From NCBI RefSeq assembly GCF_020966755.1, contig NZ_JAJKFT010000010.1:1638720-1702719 (forward strand): a stretch of DNA of 64,000 nt, in the 5' to 3' direction. Each line of letters opens with the position of its first letter. The first letter of the stretch is position 1. The translations under genes were made by a program, and so were the position numbers. Shown here one piece after another: positions 26,344 to 35,293 of this stretch. The DNA comes from Blastopirellula sediminis (GTDB lineage: Bacteria > Planctomycetota > Planctomycetia > Pirellulales > Pirellulaceae). Below the pieces are notes generated by a model. It was not told where the DNA came from, did not search any database, and saw nothing but the letters and a program-made list of their open reading frames with translations.

Positions 26344-27204
26344 CTAAGCGGCCCGTCTTGCCGTCTGGGGAACGTTGAATCGGCGCACGGTCATCGCATC
26401 ACGTTGGCCCAATCCATTGACGCAGCGGAAGGGCCGATTGGCCTGCATCAGCTTTTCGTTGTCGGTTCCCTTGGCTTTGCTCACATAGCTGGGATCGCGC
26501 GGGTGCCAGAGATGGTAGGTTCTGGCCCAGCGCATGCTGGAGGCGAAACGAACGCCCGACAGATAAAGTCGGCGTTGCAGATCGCTGTCTTCCAATCCCC
26601 AGCCGATGAAGTCCTGGTCGTAGCCGTTGATCGCTTCGTAGTCGTCGCGCCAGAGGGCGACGTGACAACCTTTAATGCGCGGTCGATCGGACAACCGCAA
26701 CTGGCAATAGACGGCGGCACGCAACGCCTTCCAACGCATGCGGCGTTCCTCCAGTTCGGAAGCCCACGCGCGAAAGTTGCCGTTGCGAATGTCTTCGACG
26801 CGGATCGTTTCGGTGACGTCCTGACTTAGCCAGAAGGTGTCGCCGACCATGGCGTGACCGCGCTGACGATGTTGCAAGTGCTGCGCGACGAAATTGGGCG
26901 AAGCGACCAGGTCGCCGTCCAGAAAAATCAAATAGGGAGCGTGCGAAACCGTGATTCCTTCGTTTCGGCACTTGCCGACTTGAAAACCGTCATGGGGGTG
27001 ACTGGTTAGCGTCAACGGAAAGTCGACCGTCGCGGCGAACTGTTCCACGATCTCTTCCGTTTCGTCTTGCGAGCCGTCATCCGTCACGACGACTTCGAAT
27101 GCGCCGTTGACGCCGCGCTGCATTGCGAGCGATTCCAATGAGCGGCGTAGGTTCCAAGGTCGCTGGTACGACGAAACGATGACGGTAACTTCGGGAGATG
27201 GCAT
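26344..27204 (-). CDS. Family 2 glycosyltransferase, galactosyltransferase-like
   Basis: The 286-residue protein has a GT-A fold: VTVIVSSYQRPWNLRRSLES, VVVTDDGSQDET, the DxD-type FLDGDLVASPNF and, near the C-terminus, GWGLEDSDLQRRLY. The last motif resembles chondroitin-synthase and beta-1,4-galactosyltransferase catalytic loops. It lacks membrane helices. The likely role is addition of a sugar to an envelope or exopolysaccharide, with no acceptor evident from neighbours. Confidence 0.9.
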   Translation of the reverse strand: MPSPEVTVIVSSYQRPWNLRRSLESLAMQRGVNGAFEVVVTDDGSQDETEEIVEQFAATVDFPLTLTSHPHDGFQVGKCRNEGITVSHAPYLIFLDGDLVASPNFVAQHLQHRQRGHAMVGDTFWLSQDVTETIRVEDIRNGNFRAWASELEERRMRWKALRAAVYCQLRLSDRPRIKGCHVALWRDDYEAINGYDQDFIGWGLEDSDLQRRLYLSGVRFASSMRWARTYHLWHPRDPSYVSKAKGTDNEKLMQANRPFRCVNGLGQRDAMTVRRFNVPQTARRAA

Positions 27205-27312
27205 AGAAAACAGTTCGCGTGTAGTGATTGCCCCAGCGCAAAGTCGAACAGCAATTGATACGAAAGATGAAGGATTTGAGTCAAGATCAACAATGAACTC
27301 AAACGAGGTCAG

Positions 27313-28044
27313 TTAGTCATTCCCCTGCGTTTGGGTGAGATGCGCAAGCCGCAGTCCGACTAGTTTGGCCATCGTCACGGCGATATAAAGTTGCCCCGTA
27401 ACCGCTTCCGACCAGGTCAGCGTTCTCGCCAGACTGGACGACGGGAGGAGATCTCCCAGGCCAAGCGTCGTTAGCGTCGTGAAGCTAAAGTAGATCAGCG
27501 CCGACATGCGGCGCCCCGGCAACACGTCGCTGTCGAGAGGGAATTGAAACGCGTCTGGATCGATCATAAAGACGCTTAGATACGCGAGCGCCCAGATCAG
27601 CCCTAGTAAGAGGTAGACGCTGACGCCTCCCAGGATTTGGTCGGTCGTGACGCGCCTTGCCTTAAAGACGTCTTGGCCGATCGAGTAAACGATGTAAGCC
27701 AGAAACGTGATCATTAAAGCGTTGCTTAGCAAGTGCCACCCGACGCTTGCGTCTTGCGCTCCAAACGCATCCAGACAACGGATCACCCAGATCATGCCGA
27801 ACGCAGGAATCGCCGTCAAAACGACGATCAAGAAGCGTCGATGACGAATCAGCACGTCGTAGGCCGACGCCAAGATTACGATCGAAAGGAGCAAGTCCGA
27901 GACCCATCCGGCGTCGGTCGATTCGGGACGAACCGTCTCGCCGGCAATCAGCAGAATCAACGCGATCAGCGTTGCGCTGTGGCGATGCTGGATCATCCAT
28001 TCTCGCCAGTTCTCAGGCTTGTGCCACTGTTCCGCTTTAGCCAT
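27313..28044 (-). CDS. Potassium-channel-like ion channel
   Basis: The 243-residue membrane protein has about six hydrophobic segments; the last two flank a pore loop reading TLTTLGLGDLLP. Canonical K+ channels have TxGYG or TxGFG; here the middle residue is Leu. The filter is otherwise intact, with a Thr-rich pore helix. No RCK/TrkA regulatory domain is attached. The start is ATG 28044. It sits 22 bases downstream of the LysM gene on the same strand, so the two may be co-transcribed. Confidence 0.85.
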   Translation of the reverse strand: MAKAEQWHKPENWREWMIQHRHSATLIALILLIAGETVRPESTDAGWVSDLLLSIVILASAYDVLIRHRRFLIVVLTAIPAFGMIWVIRCLDAFGAQDASVGWHLLSNALMITFLAYIVYSIGQDVFKARRVTTDQILGGVSVYLLLGLIWALAYLSVFMIDPDAFQFPLDSDVLPGRRMSALIYFSFTTLTTLGLGDLLPSSSLARTLTWSEAVTGQLYIAVTMAKLVGLRLAHLTQTQGND

Positions 28045-28066
28045 GGGGAAGCCAGTGAGTTACTGG

Positions 28067-29317
28067 TTAGCGGCGAATCGTCACTTTCGAGCCGACCGAC
28101 AGGATGCCAAACAAGTCTTCCGCATCACGCGGGCTCAGTTGGATCGAACCAGTCGATCCGCTTGATTCGCCATGCAGGGCGACGCCGCCGTCGAGATAGA
28201 CGGCGTTCTCACCAACGCCGCCGCTCGCTTGGCCATAGGAGCCGGGCTGAGCGCTGTAACGATCGGAGGGATCTTCTTTGCGAATCACCTGATGTTCGCC
28301 CGGCTGAACCGAAGCGGCGTCGAGGATCGTCACCGGGAACTTGCCGGCGAAGCAGCCGTCGACCGTCAGGGTTAACTCGCGGCTCGCCAGGCTAATTGTC
28401 GCGGTGAACGGTCCCTGCATTACCTTCAATTGATCGTTGGCGGAAAGGAGTTCCGGGTTCGAGATGCCGTTGATTCGTTGCAACAGAATCGGCGGGACCT
28501 GATGCTTCTCGGCAATTTCGTTGAGCGTTTCGCCGCGTTGGACGACGTAGGGATCGGCGAGCAGGTGTTCGGTCGAGTAGACGACGCTGCCGGCCAATTG
28601 GCTCAAGAGCATGTTCAGCTTTTCGCTCTGTTCGGTGGTCAGCTCGGCGCGGCCTCGCCACGGAGTCAACGTGCGCAGCGCTTCGGCCCATTGGTTTTGT
28701 TCGAGCTGCGTCTGGGCGATCTTCCAATCAGCCTCAAAGTTGGGACGCATGTTGGCGGAAGCGGGTTGCGCTTCCATGCCGCCGTAGCCGGCGCTGGCCG
28801 CCGCGGCGTTTTGATAGGCCGATTCGTCGCTGACGACGGCGTTATACGATGCCCCGCCGTACTTCGAACCGCCGGCGTCGTAGGACGAAGCGCCGTAGGT
28901 GGAGGTCGGCGCCGGTTGCGTGGGAGCGGTCGAACTAGCGAGACTCGATTGTCCGACCGGTTCGGCTTCAATCAGCGGCGTATGCCGTTTGTGATCGTGC
29001 GGAGCGTCAAAGCTCGGAGCGGCCGACATCGACTGCGTCGGAGCGGCAGTTCCGGTCGAAGGAGTTCCCAGCGGCGGAGCGACGTCGTTGGACGCCAGCG
29101 AACCAGGGGACGGCGAAGCGGAAGGGGGGGAGTAGGACGGAGCGAGAGAACCGCCAGGCGAAGGCGAACCAGCGAACGCAGGAGCGGTATCTCCTCCGGT
29201 TAGGCCTTCAATCTCCAGCTTTGGAGCGGTTTCCTCCGGCTGGTTAAGATGATGGTAGACGCCGTAAGCGACCGCCATCAATACGATCACCATGCACGCG
29301 GTTTTGATGGTTTCCAC
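28067..29317 (-). CDS. LysM / L,D-transpeptidase-fold protein, catalytic residues missing
   Basis: The 416-residue protein has an N-terminal anchor (about 5-21), a long Ser/Pro/Ala-rich linker (about 40-220), a LysM peptidoglycan-binding domain (about 257-300, YVVQRGETLNEIAEKHQVPP) and a YkuD-type L,D-transpeptidase fold (about 302-416). In active enzymes the last part reads HG...SHGCIRM; here it is ALHGESSGSTGSIQLS, so the catalytic Cys is Ser391 and the neighbouring His and Arg are Thr and Gln. It may bind peptidoglycan without cross-linking it. GTG 29317 is preceded by GGGAGG at good spacing. Confidence 0.87.
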   Translation of the reverse strand: METIKTACMVIVLMAVAYGVYHHLNQPEETAPKLEIEGLTGGDTAPAFAGSPSPGGSLAPSYSPPSASPSPGSLASNDVAPPLGTPSTGTAAPTQSMSAAPSFDAPHDHKRHTPLIEAEPVGQSSLASSTAPTQPAPTSTYGASSYDAGGSKYGGASYNAVVSDESAYQNAAAASAGYGGMEAQPASANMRPNFEADWKIAQTQLEQNQWAEALRTLTPWRGRAELTTEQSEKLNMLLSQLAGSVVYSTEHLLADPYVVQRGETLNEIAEKHQVPPILLQRINGISNPELLSANDQLKVMQGPFTATISLASRELTLTVDGCFAGKFPVTILDAASVQPGEHQVIRKEDPSDRYSAQPGSYGQASGGVGENAVYLDGGVALHGESSGSTGSIQLSPRDAEDLFGILSVGSKVTIRR

Positions 29318-29413
29318 GTTTTCGTCCTCCCTGACGAAATCGCACTCTGATATCTGAAAAACGACTCAAGTAGGCGACGCGTCGTCGCCGATCAAAGATA
29401 GTGAGGTAATATC

Positions 29414-29692
29414 GTGAGCCGCTGGGACGAAGATGATCTTGATGACGACGAATCCTTCGTCGATGACGAAGCCTGGACCGACGACGATTTGCCGAGCGAC
29501 GAACCAGACGACTATCTTGATCACTGTCCTCAGTGCGGCGGCGAGATCTATGACGATGCCGACGTTTGCCCGCACTGCGGCGAGTATTTGATCCACCGCA
29601 ATTCGCCTTGGAGCGATCGGAGCTTCCTGTGGGTCGCTCTTGGATTGCTCGGCGTCATCGCGGTGATCGCCTCACTCTTCTTTGGGTTCTAG
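29414..29692 (+). CDS. Acidic zinc-ribbon membrane protein
   Basis: The 92-residue protein has a highly acidic N-terminal third, a zinc ribbon (C38/C41 and C52/C55, CPQCGGEIYDDADVCPHCG) and a C-terminal helix (about 69-89). GTG 29414 is preceded by GAGG. It is the only plus-strand gene in this stretch, divergent from the LysM protein. Function is unknown; the topology suggests a tail-anchored protein with its ribbon in the cytoplasm. Confidence 0.85.
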   Translation: MSRWDEDDLDDDESFVDDEAWTDDDLPSDEPDDYLDHCPQCGGEIYDDADVCPHCGEYLIHRNSPWSDRSFLWVALGLLGVIAVIASLFFGF

Positions 29693-29814
29693 CCGCCGAC
29701 GAAAACTCATCGAAGTTGGGCTAGGGCCGCTCATCGTAGCCGATACGGCAAAACCCGGCCAGAGCGATTCCCGGCCGGTGCTAGCGGAGTCGCGTAGCGT
29801 TCGCCAAAGAAAAA

Positions 29815-30591
29815 TCAGTGGCCGGAGACCATGCCGTTCCACAGCTCGATGCGAGCTTCCAGCGCCATTTCGGCCGCATGTTGGGCCGCATGCCATTTGG
29901 CGTCGTCGTCGCCGCACAGTTGGGCCAACAGTCGCCGCGACAGCGGGCCATGTTCATCGCCGTCGATCACGATGTGCCGGTGCAGATAGTAGAGGAAGCG
30001 ATCCGCTTTGCCATGCGACTTCTCGTTGATCCGCTCTACCAGCTTCTGGAAGACGCTGGGAAGCAGGTCTTCGCGACCGAACGTAAAGCCGGCGGCGATC
30101 ACGGCCGGATTGCGCGAATCGATCAACTGGAACGTTTGCAGCAAAAACTGATCAACCGACGCGGGAAGCGACGCGTGCAGCCCGGCCGAAACCACATCGA
30201 TGCCGTCTGCGACCATGTGGATGAAGGTGTTGATCGGTTCGACGTTGGCGCCCACTTCGTTCATCGCGTCGAGATAGAGCTCGAAGTGGCTGCAGTAGCC
30301 GCCGCGACCATCTTCGTCGCACTCTTCGCCGAGGACGATTTCGTTGATCAACCGGCAGCTGGAACCGTCGACGCGCGGAGTCCACGGGACGTGAACGCAA
30401 GTCGCTTCGCGCTGCAGCGCTTTGAGCAGCGACATGAAGTCCCAGACCGCAAAGACATGCCGCTCCATGAATCGGCGGAGCGCGTCGACGTCTTTCAATT
30501 GCTCGTAAACCGGATGCGAAAGCAGCGCTTCACGGCGCGGCTGCAGCGCTTCTTCGATCTTGGCGATTCGTGAATCGGACGATTCGGTCAT
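29815..30591 (-). CDS. DUF3050 protein
   Basis: The 258-residue soluble protein matches the DUF3050 family throughout: LRRFMERHVFAVWDFMSLLK, INEIVLGEECDEDG and YYLHRHIVIDGDEHG. The family has a heme-oxygenase-like helical fold with several histidines and acidic residues near a presumed metal or ligand site, and no settled function. Start ATG 30591. It lies 108 bases downstream of efp on the same strand. Confidence 0.9.
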   Translation of the reverse strand: MTESSDSRIAKIEEALQPRREALLSHPVYEQLKDVDALRRFMERHVFAVWDFMSLLKALQREATCVHVPWTPRVDGSSCRLINEIVLGEECDEDGRGGYCSHFELYLDAMNEVGANVEPINTFIHMVADGIDVVSAGLHASLPASVDQFLLQTFQLIDSRNPAVIAAGFTFGREDLLPSVFQKLVERINEKSHGKADRFLYYLHRHIVIDGDEHGPLSRRLLAQLCGDDDAKWHAAQHAAEMALEARIELWNGMVSGH

Positions 30592-30699
30592 CAAGAGTTA
30601 CCCACAAAAAGGGAGGAGAGCCGCGCGCCCCGGCGAGTCCGGCGTCCAGCCGTTAGGTCTGCGGGACGCCGGGTGATTGCGAGCGAGAATTCTCGCCGC

Positions 30700-31266
30700 T
30701 TACTTCTTCACGCGTTCGACGTATTCGCCGGTGCGAGTGTCGATGCGGATGACGTCGTTCATGTTGACGAACGCGGGGACCAGGATTTCGGCGCCCGTTT
30801 CGACCGTCGCCGGCTTCGAGACGTTGGTCGCCGTATCGCCGCGAACGCCCGGTTCGCAGTAGGTCACTTCCAATTCGACGTGGATCGGAGCGCTGATCGA
30901 GATCGGGAACTCGTTGTACAAGGTCGCCATGCATTGCATGCCGTCCTTCAGGTACTTCCAGGCGTCGTCGATTTGCTCTTTAGTCAGTTCCCACTGTTCG
31001 AAGGTCTTGTTGTCCATGAAGACGTAGGTGTCTCCTTGGGCGTACAGGAACTGGCAATCCGTTTCGGCGACGTCGGCCGATTCCAACGTTTCGCCGCCGC
31101 GATAGGTGCGATCAAGCGACGTGCCGCGAATCAGGTTACGCAGGCGACATTTGTAAAGCGCGTTTCCCTTGCCCGGCTTCACGAAATTACATTCGGTCAT
31201 CAGGTAAGGTTCGCCGTCGATCTGGACTTTCAAGCCTTTTTTGAAGTCGCTGGTACCGTACTGCAC
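30700..31266 (-). CDS. efp: Elongation factor P
   Basis: The 188-residue EF-P has three domains and the loop CNFVKPGKGNA with Lys33, equivalent to the lysine beta-lysylated in E. coli, followed by QFLYAQGDTYVFMDNKTFEQ. EF-P binds between the P and E sites and relieves stalling at polyproline. Start codon GTG 31266. It is divergent from epmB 201 bases away, consistent with modification of this lysine; epmA is not in the window. Confidence 0.96.
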   Translation of the reverse strand: MQYGTSDFKKGLKVQIDGEPYLMTECNFVKPGKGNALYKCRLRNLIRGTSLDRTYRGGETLESADVAETDCQFLYAQGDTYVFMDNKTFEQWELTKEQIDDAWKYLKDGMQCMATLYNEFPISISAPIHVELEVTYCEPGVRGDTATNVSKPATVETGAEILVPAFVNMNDVIRIDTRTGEYVERVKK

Positions 31267-31466
31267 TTTAAGGTCTCGCTGTAAACTAGGTCGCTCCGGG
31301 GGCGATATACCCGGGGGGCGGCCGACATGTGGGAACGATCGTCTCGCCTAATAACCGGCCGCTGCCATGGCCGGGGATCGTGTCTATTTCACAGCCGGCG
31401 GTCTTGGCGGGCCGAAGAGGTTCTCCCCCAGGCCCAACTTAGATAACAGGCTGATAGAATACGAAA

Positions 31467-32507
31467 ATGCGTATTGTAACTCCCTCTGGCGATCCTGTCC
31501 GCACCGCTTCGGCCGACGAATTTTCGGAGCCTGTCCGTTGGCAATCGGCGATGAAGAGAGCGCTGCGCGATCCGGCCGAACTTTGCCGCCGTTTGCAGCT
31601 CCCTGATTCCTGTGTCGACGCCGCAATCGCCGCCGCAGCCGACTTTCCGCTGTTCGTTCCCCGCGAGTTCGCCGCCAAGATGACGCCGGGCGATCCGCAC
31701 GATCCGCTCCTGTTGCAGGTACTGCCGGTTTTGCGGGAACTTGAATCGCCACAAGGGTTTACGGCGGATCCGGTCGGAGACTCCGACGCGACATTGACCC
31801 CCGGGCTGCTGCAAAAGTACGCTGGGCGAGCGCTGCTGGTCACCACCGGGGCATGCGCCGTTCATTGCCGCTACTGCTTCCGCCGCCATTTTCCCTATAC
31901 CGAAGTCCCGAGCGGAGTCGCCGCCTGGCAGGAGGCGATCGACGCTTTGGCCGGGGACGAGTCGATTCATGAAGTTTTGCTCTCCGGCGGGGATCCGCTG
32001 ACGCTGGCCGATGCGACTCTTGCTGAGTTGGCCCAGCAACTTGCGGCGATTCCCCACCTGCGGAGGATCCGCGTTCATTCGCGGTTGCCGATCATGATTC
32101 CGCAGCGAATCAACGACCAACTGCTCGCCTGGCTGACCGGAACGCGGCTGACGCCGATCGTCGTCATTCATGCGAATCACCCGCGAGAACTCGATCGACC
32201 TGTCCTGGAATCGATCGATCGCTTGAACCAGGCCGGCGTCATGGTTTTGAACCAAGCGGTCCTCTTGGCCGGGATCAACGACGATGTTGAAGTGCTGGCG
32301 GAACTCTCCGAGCGGCTGGTCGACCAGCGGGTCGCACCCTACTACCTCCATCAGCTCGATCGCGTCAAAGGCGCCGCCCACTTTGAAGTGTCGCGCGAGC
32401 GGGGAGCGGAGTTGATTCGCCAGCTCCGGACGCGATTGCCAGGCTATGCGGTGCCGCGCTACGTCGAAGAAATCGCCGGCGAGCCGAACAAGACGATTAT
32501 TGCTTAG
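31467..32507 (+). CDS. epmB: EpmB-type lysine 2,3-aminomutase
   Basis: The 346-residue radical SAM enzyme has the cluster motif CAVHCRYCFRR (C130, C134, C137) and later LLSGGDPLTL, IRVHSRLPIMIP and YYLHQLDRVKGAAHF. EpmB converts (S)-alpha-lysine to (R)-beta-lysine, which EpmA attaches to EF-P. It lacks the long C-terminal extension of clostridial KamA. It is divergent from efp, which supports the assignment. Its 3' end overlaps the convergent DUF2293 gene by 11 bases. Confidence 0.94.
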   Translation: MRIVTPSGDPVRTASADEFSEPVRWQSAMKRALRDPAELCRRLQLPDSCVDAAIAAAADFPLFVPREFAAKMTPGDPHDPLLLQVLPVLRELESPQGFTADPVGDSDATLTPGLLQKYAGRALLVTTGACAVHCRYCFRRHFPYTEVPSGVAAWQEAIDALAGDESIHEVLLSGGDPLTLADATLAELAQQLAAIPHLRRIRVHSRLPIMIPQRINDQLLAWLTGTRLTPIVVIHANHPRELDRPVLESIDRLNQAGVMVLNQAVLLAGINDDVEVLAELSERLVDQRVAPYYLHQLDRVKGAAHFEVSRERGAELIRQLRTRLPGYAVPRYVEEIAGEPNKTIIA

Positions 32508-33192
32508 CTTGGGCGGCGCTTGTTAGAGCTCGAGCGAGTGGGCAGCTGGCCAGGTTCACCGCTTCGCCGCGTCGATACTTCGTCAGCAGTCGGCGCGACT
32601 CTTCGGCCAGCATCCGCCGCACTTCGCGGCGTTTCCCTTTGACCCGCTCGATCTTCATGTGATCGTAAGCGGTCGTCTGATGCCGCATCCAGGCGATCAC
32701 CGCCGACTCGGCTCGCTGCTCGATCGGAATGCGTTTGGTGCGCGCGACCGTGCCGCTACCGACCGGAGTCGCATGCGCCGTCACGGCATCGGCGAAACGA
32801 TTGGCGATCGCGGTATGGCCGCTGTCGAAGCGAAGAAACTGGAGCACGGCGCCGCGGAAGTCCTCGACGTATTCGCCTTGCTCTTTTTCACGTCGCGCCG
32901 CACTGGCGGCCTGCTTTTTCGCGTAGGCGTCGGTCGAACGTTCCATTTCGAGCTTCGCTTTCGCGGCGGCGATCGTCGCCGCTGGCGCCCACACGCCGCG
33001 CGAGAATAACTTGCGTCCTTTTTTCTCCTGTACCGTCCAGGTCGGACCAGCCGCTTTCACGCGACGAGTCAGTCCCGCGTCGCCAGGGGGCAACAGCGAC
33101 CAATCGGCCGGCGCCGTCAAAACTTTTCCCTCCGCCGTGCGAACGGCATTCGGAGCGGGACCAGGCGAAACGATGCGAGTTTGCTGCGGCAC
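32497..33192 (-). CDS. DUF2293-like protein
   Basis: The 231-residue protein is basic and largely soluble. The C-terminal portion (about 135-220), with TKRIPIEQRAESAVIAWMRH and REVRRMLAEESRRLL, resembles DUF2293, a small domain seen in bacteria and fungi. The N-terminal half is variable, with a lysine/alanine-rich helix (about 80-105). The only early start is GTG 33192. Function is unknown; the basic composition might suit nucleic-acid binding, but that is a guess. Confidence 0.62.
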   Translation of the reverse strand: MPQQTRIVSPGPAPNAVRTAEGKVLTAPADWSLLPPGDAGLTRRVKAAGPTWTVQEKKGRKLFSRGVWAPAATIAAAKAKLEMERSTDAYAKKQAASAARREKEQGEYVEDFRGAVLQFLRFDSGHTAIANRFADAVTAHATPVGSGTVARTKRIPIEQRAESAVIAWMRHQTTAYDHMKIERVKGKRREVRRMLAEESRRLLTKYRRGEAVNLASCPLARALTSAAQAKQ

Positions 33193-33270
33193 AGGATTAT
33201 GAGCGTTACAGAAAGAAGCGAAATCGACGGCTTTCGATGATACGCGCTTTCCGTTCGACGAACAGCCCGC

Positions 33271-34605
33271 TTAGTTCAGCGAGTCGTCGTCAATCCGCAC
33301 ATCGACCCGATTCCCAGTCTGATGCACCGGAAACTTTTCTCCCTGGCCGTCGAACAAACAGTCCGTGACGCGGATCTTTTCCCCTCCATCGATCCAGAGA
33401 GCATATTTTTTGCCGTCGAGAATCGTGCAGTCTCGTACGGTGATCCGCGAGCAGTTTTTCAGCGTGATCGCAGCCATTGGATCGGCGTCGCCGTTCATGT
33501 GCAGACCTTGAATCGTGCTATCACGGCAATCGATCAAGCGGACCGAGTTGTTGGTATCGGCTGGGCCGTAGTCTTTGATGCGATCCATCACGTTGGCGCC
33601 GATTACCAGGTTCGAGCAGTTCTCGGCCTGGATGCAGGCGTCAATCGCGCGGAAGAGGGTGTTGCCGACGATCGTCACGCTACGGGCATGTTTCATATCG
33701 ATGTTGTAAGCGACGTCACACATGACGTTGTCGGCGATCGTCACGTGACCCACTTTGTGCGGCAGGTCCGGCTGTCCGACCAAACGGACGTTCGCACAAT
33801 CGGGTACTGACGAGTGTTGAATCGTGCAGCCGACGATCGCCGCTTCCCGCACCGAACCGGCGGTAACGTCGAACAGCACGTTCGCCGCTTCGGGATGCTC
33901 GAGGGACATGTTCGCTTCGATGTCGCACGTGCCGATGTGCAGATTGCGGATCTCGCTGTTGCGAACGACGATACCTCCGGCTTTGTTGTAGCTGATATGG
34001 CTGTTGGCGATGTTGATCTGGTGGAGATTCAAGTCGCTAAGATAGAGACCGATGCCGCTGTTCTCGTAGAGGTGACACTCGCCGACCAGGACGTTTCGAT
34101 TGCGGCCGGTCAGCACCACGCCGTGCAAGCATTTGCGAACCGCCAAACGGGTCAGCGTCGGCTGCATCGCGCCGTTGATTTCGACGCCGATCGCTTCGTT
34201 ATGGGCGCCGACGATCTCGAGCCCGTCGATCATCGGCGTCCGTTGCTTCTCCCAGACGTTCGGCTTGACCGACTTTGGATCGGCCGTCCCGCCGTGCGTG
34301 CCGATCACGCGAATCGCCGGACCGGCCGCTTCCATCTTGATGGTCGCCGTGCCGTCGCCGCTGATCGCAACTGGTCCGGCATGATCCAGATCGATCGAGA
34401 TCGTGCCGGTGATCCGATAGACGCCGGCTGGAAAACGAATCGACTGGGCGCCGGAGTCGACCATCTTTTGGATCGCGGCGGTGTCGTCGGTGACGCCGTC
34501 TCCCTTTGCGCCGAAGTCGCGCACGGTCGACTCGGCGACGGCGAAGGAGGTGAGGAGGAAAAGGAGGAGGGAGGCGGACAGGAGGGATTTAATTGGCTGG
34601 AGCAT
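33271..34605 (-). CDS. Secreted right-handed beta-helix (pectate-lyase-like) protein
   Basis: The 444-residue protein has a signal peptide (SLLLFLLTSFAVA) and begins its mature part with RDFGAKGDGVTDDTAAIQ, the standard start of GH28/pectate-lyase superfamily helices. Many parallel-beta-helix turns follow (for example VTIADNVMC, CSNLVIGANV, CSRITVRDCTI). Catalytic Asp/His residues of GH28 are not obvious, so the activity may be lyase, hydrolase or binding. Start ATG 34605 overlaps the SGNH gene by 17 bases, so they are probably co-translated. Confidence 0.86.
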   Translation of the reverse strand: MLQPIKSLLSASLLLFLLTSFAVAESTVRDFGAKGDGVTDDTAAIQKMVDSGAQSIRFPAGVYRITGTISIDLDHAGPVAISGDGTATIKMEAAGPAIRVIGTHGGTADPKSVKPNVWEKQRTPMIDGLEIVGAHNEAIGVEINGAMQPTLTRLAVRKCLHGVVLTGRNRNVLVGECHLYENSGIGLYLSDLNLHQINIANSHISYNKAGGIVVRNSEIRNLHIGTCDIEANMSLEHPEAANVLFDVTAGSVREAAIVGCTIQHSSVPDCANVRLVGQPDLPHKVGHVTIADNVMCDVAYNIDMKHARSVTIVGNTLFRAIDACIQAENCSNLVIGANVMDRIKDYGPADTNNSVRLIDCRDSTIQGLHMNGDADPMAAITLKNCSRITVRDCTILDGKKYALWIDGGEKIRVTDCLFDGQGEKFPVHQTGNRVDVRIDDDSLN

Positions 34606-35170
34606 GCGGCTGGTACTTCTCCCAAGATGCGCGGAACAGCCCGGCGATCGCCTCGGCTCCGCGCAAGTTCGGTTCAATTTGCAAACAGAGATATTCTTTT
34701 TCGTGACCACGGAACGTTTCGTAGATCGGCGCACATTCGGCGGCGATCGCCAGGCAATTGGCGCGAATGCCGCGATTGACCGCTTCGAGCAGTTCGACTT
34801 CGTAGGGGCTCAGTTCGGCGTCGGGATGATAAATGTCGCCGATGATCATCAGCGCATCCGGATTGGCGCCCCGTAGTTTTCGGAGCAGATGTTCGTGTTC
34901 GCGCAGAAAGGATTGAATCCCTTCCCGCAGGTAGAGCTCTTGATTCCAAAGGAGATCGTTGCCGCCGATCGTCAGCGTGATGACGTCTCCATGCAGATCA
35001 AGCGGGACGTCCTCCATGCGGCCGCCGTCCTCGGTCCGATCGATCAGCGTCCAGCCGTCGCCGAGAAAGCGATGAAACTGCGCGACCGCGCCGCCGCCGT
35101 CGACTTGCGTATAGAAGTCGATGCTCATGCTGTCGCCGAGGGCGAGATAGGTTTGCGATGACTTGCTCAT
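34589..35170 (-). CDS. SGNH/GDSL-hydrolase-like protein lacking Asp-His
   Basis: The 193-residue protein has block I ALGDSMS (Ser14) and block III TIGGNDLLW (Asn71) of the SGNH fold. Where block V normally has DxxHPN with the catalytic Asp and His, it reads LQIEPNLRGAEAIA: the His position is Glu166 and the Asp position is Leu163. It may be inactive or use another base. GGAG sits 9 bases before ATG 35170. It has no signal peptide, unlike the beta-helix gene it overlaps by 17 bases. Confidence 0.85.
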   Translation of the reverse strand: MSKSSQTYLALGDSMSIDFYTQVDGGGAVAQFHRFLGDGWTLIDRTEDGGRMEDVPLDLHGDVITLTIGGNDLLWNQELYLREGIQSFLREHEHLLRKLRGANPDALMIIGDIYHPDAELSPYEVELLEAVNRGIRANCLAIAAECAPIYETFRGHEKEYLCLQIEPNLRGAEAIAGLFRASWEKYQPHAPAN

Positions 35171-35248
35171 GTTCGGCTCCTTCGATTTCAAGACGGATCG
35201 ATTTCAGGAGTAGGACATTGTCGGCGATGGGCAGGTTCAAGGCAGAAA

Positions 35249-35278
35249 AAAAGCCGCGGTCCGAAGACGGCGGCTTTT
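35249..35278. terminator. Terminator after the ThuA gene
   Basis: AAAAGCCGC (35249-35257) pairs with GCGGCTTTT (35270-35278) around a 12-base loop. On the minus strand it continues into a T-run (35246-35252), 16 bases after the ThuA stop. The plus strand also carries a short T-run. Confidence 0.87.
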
Positions 35279-35293
35279 CTGAATTTCATTCGG

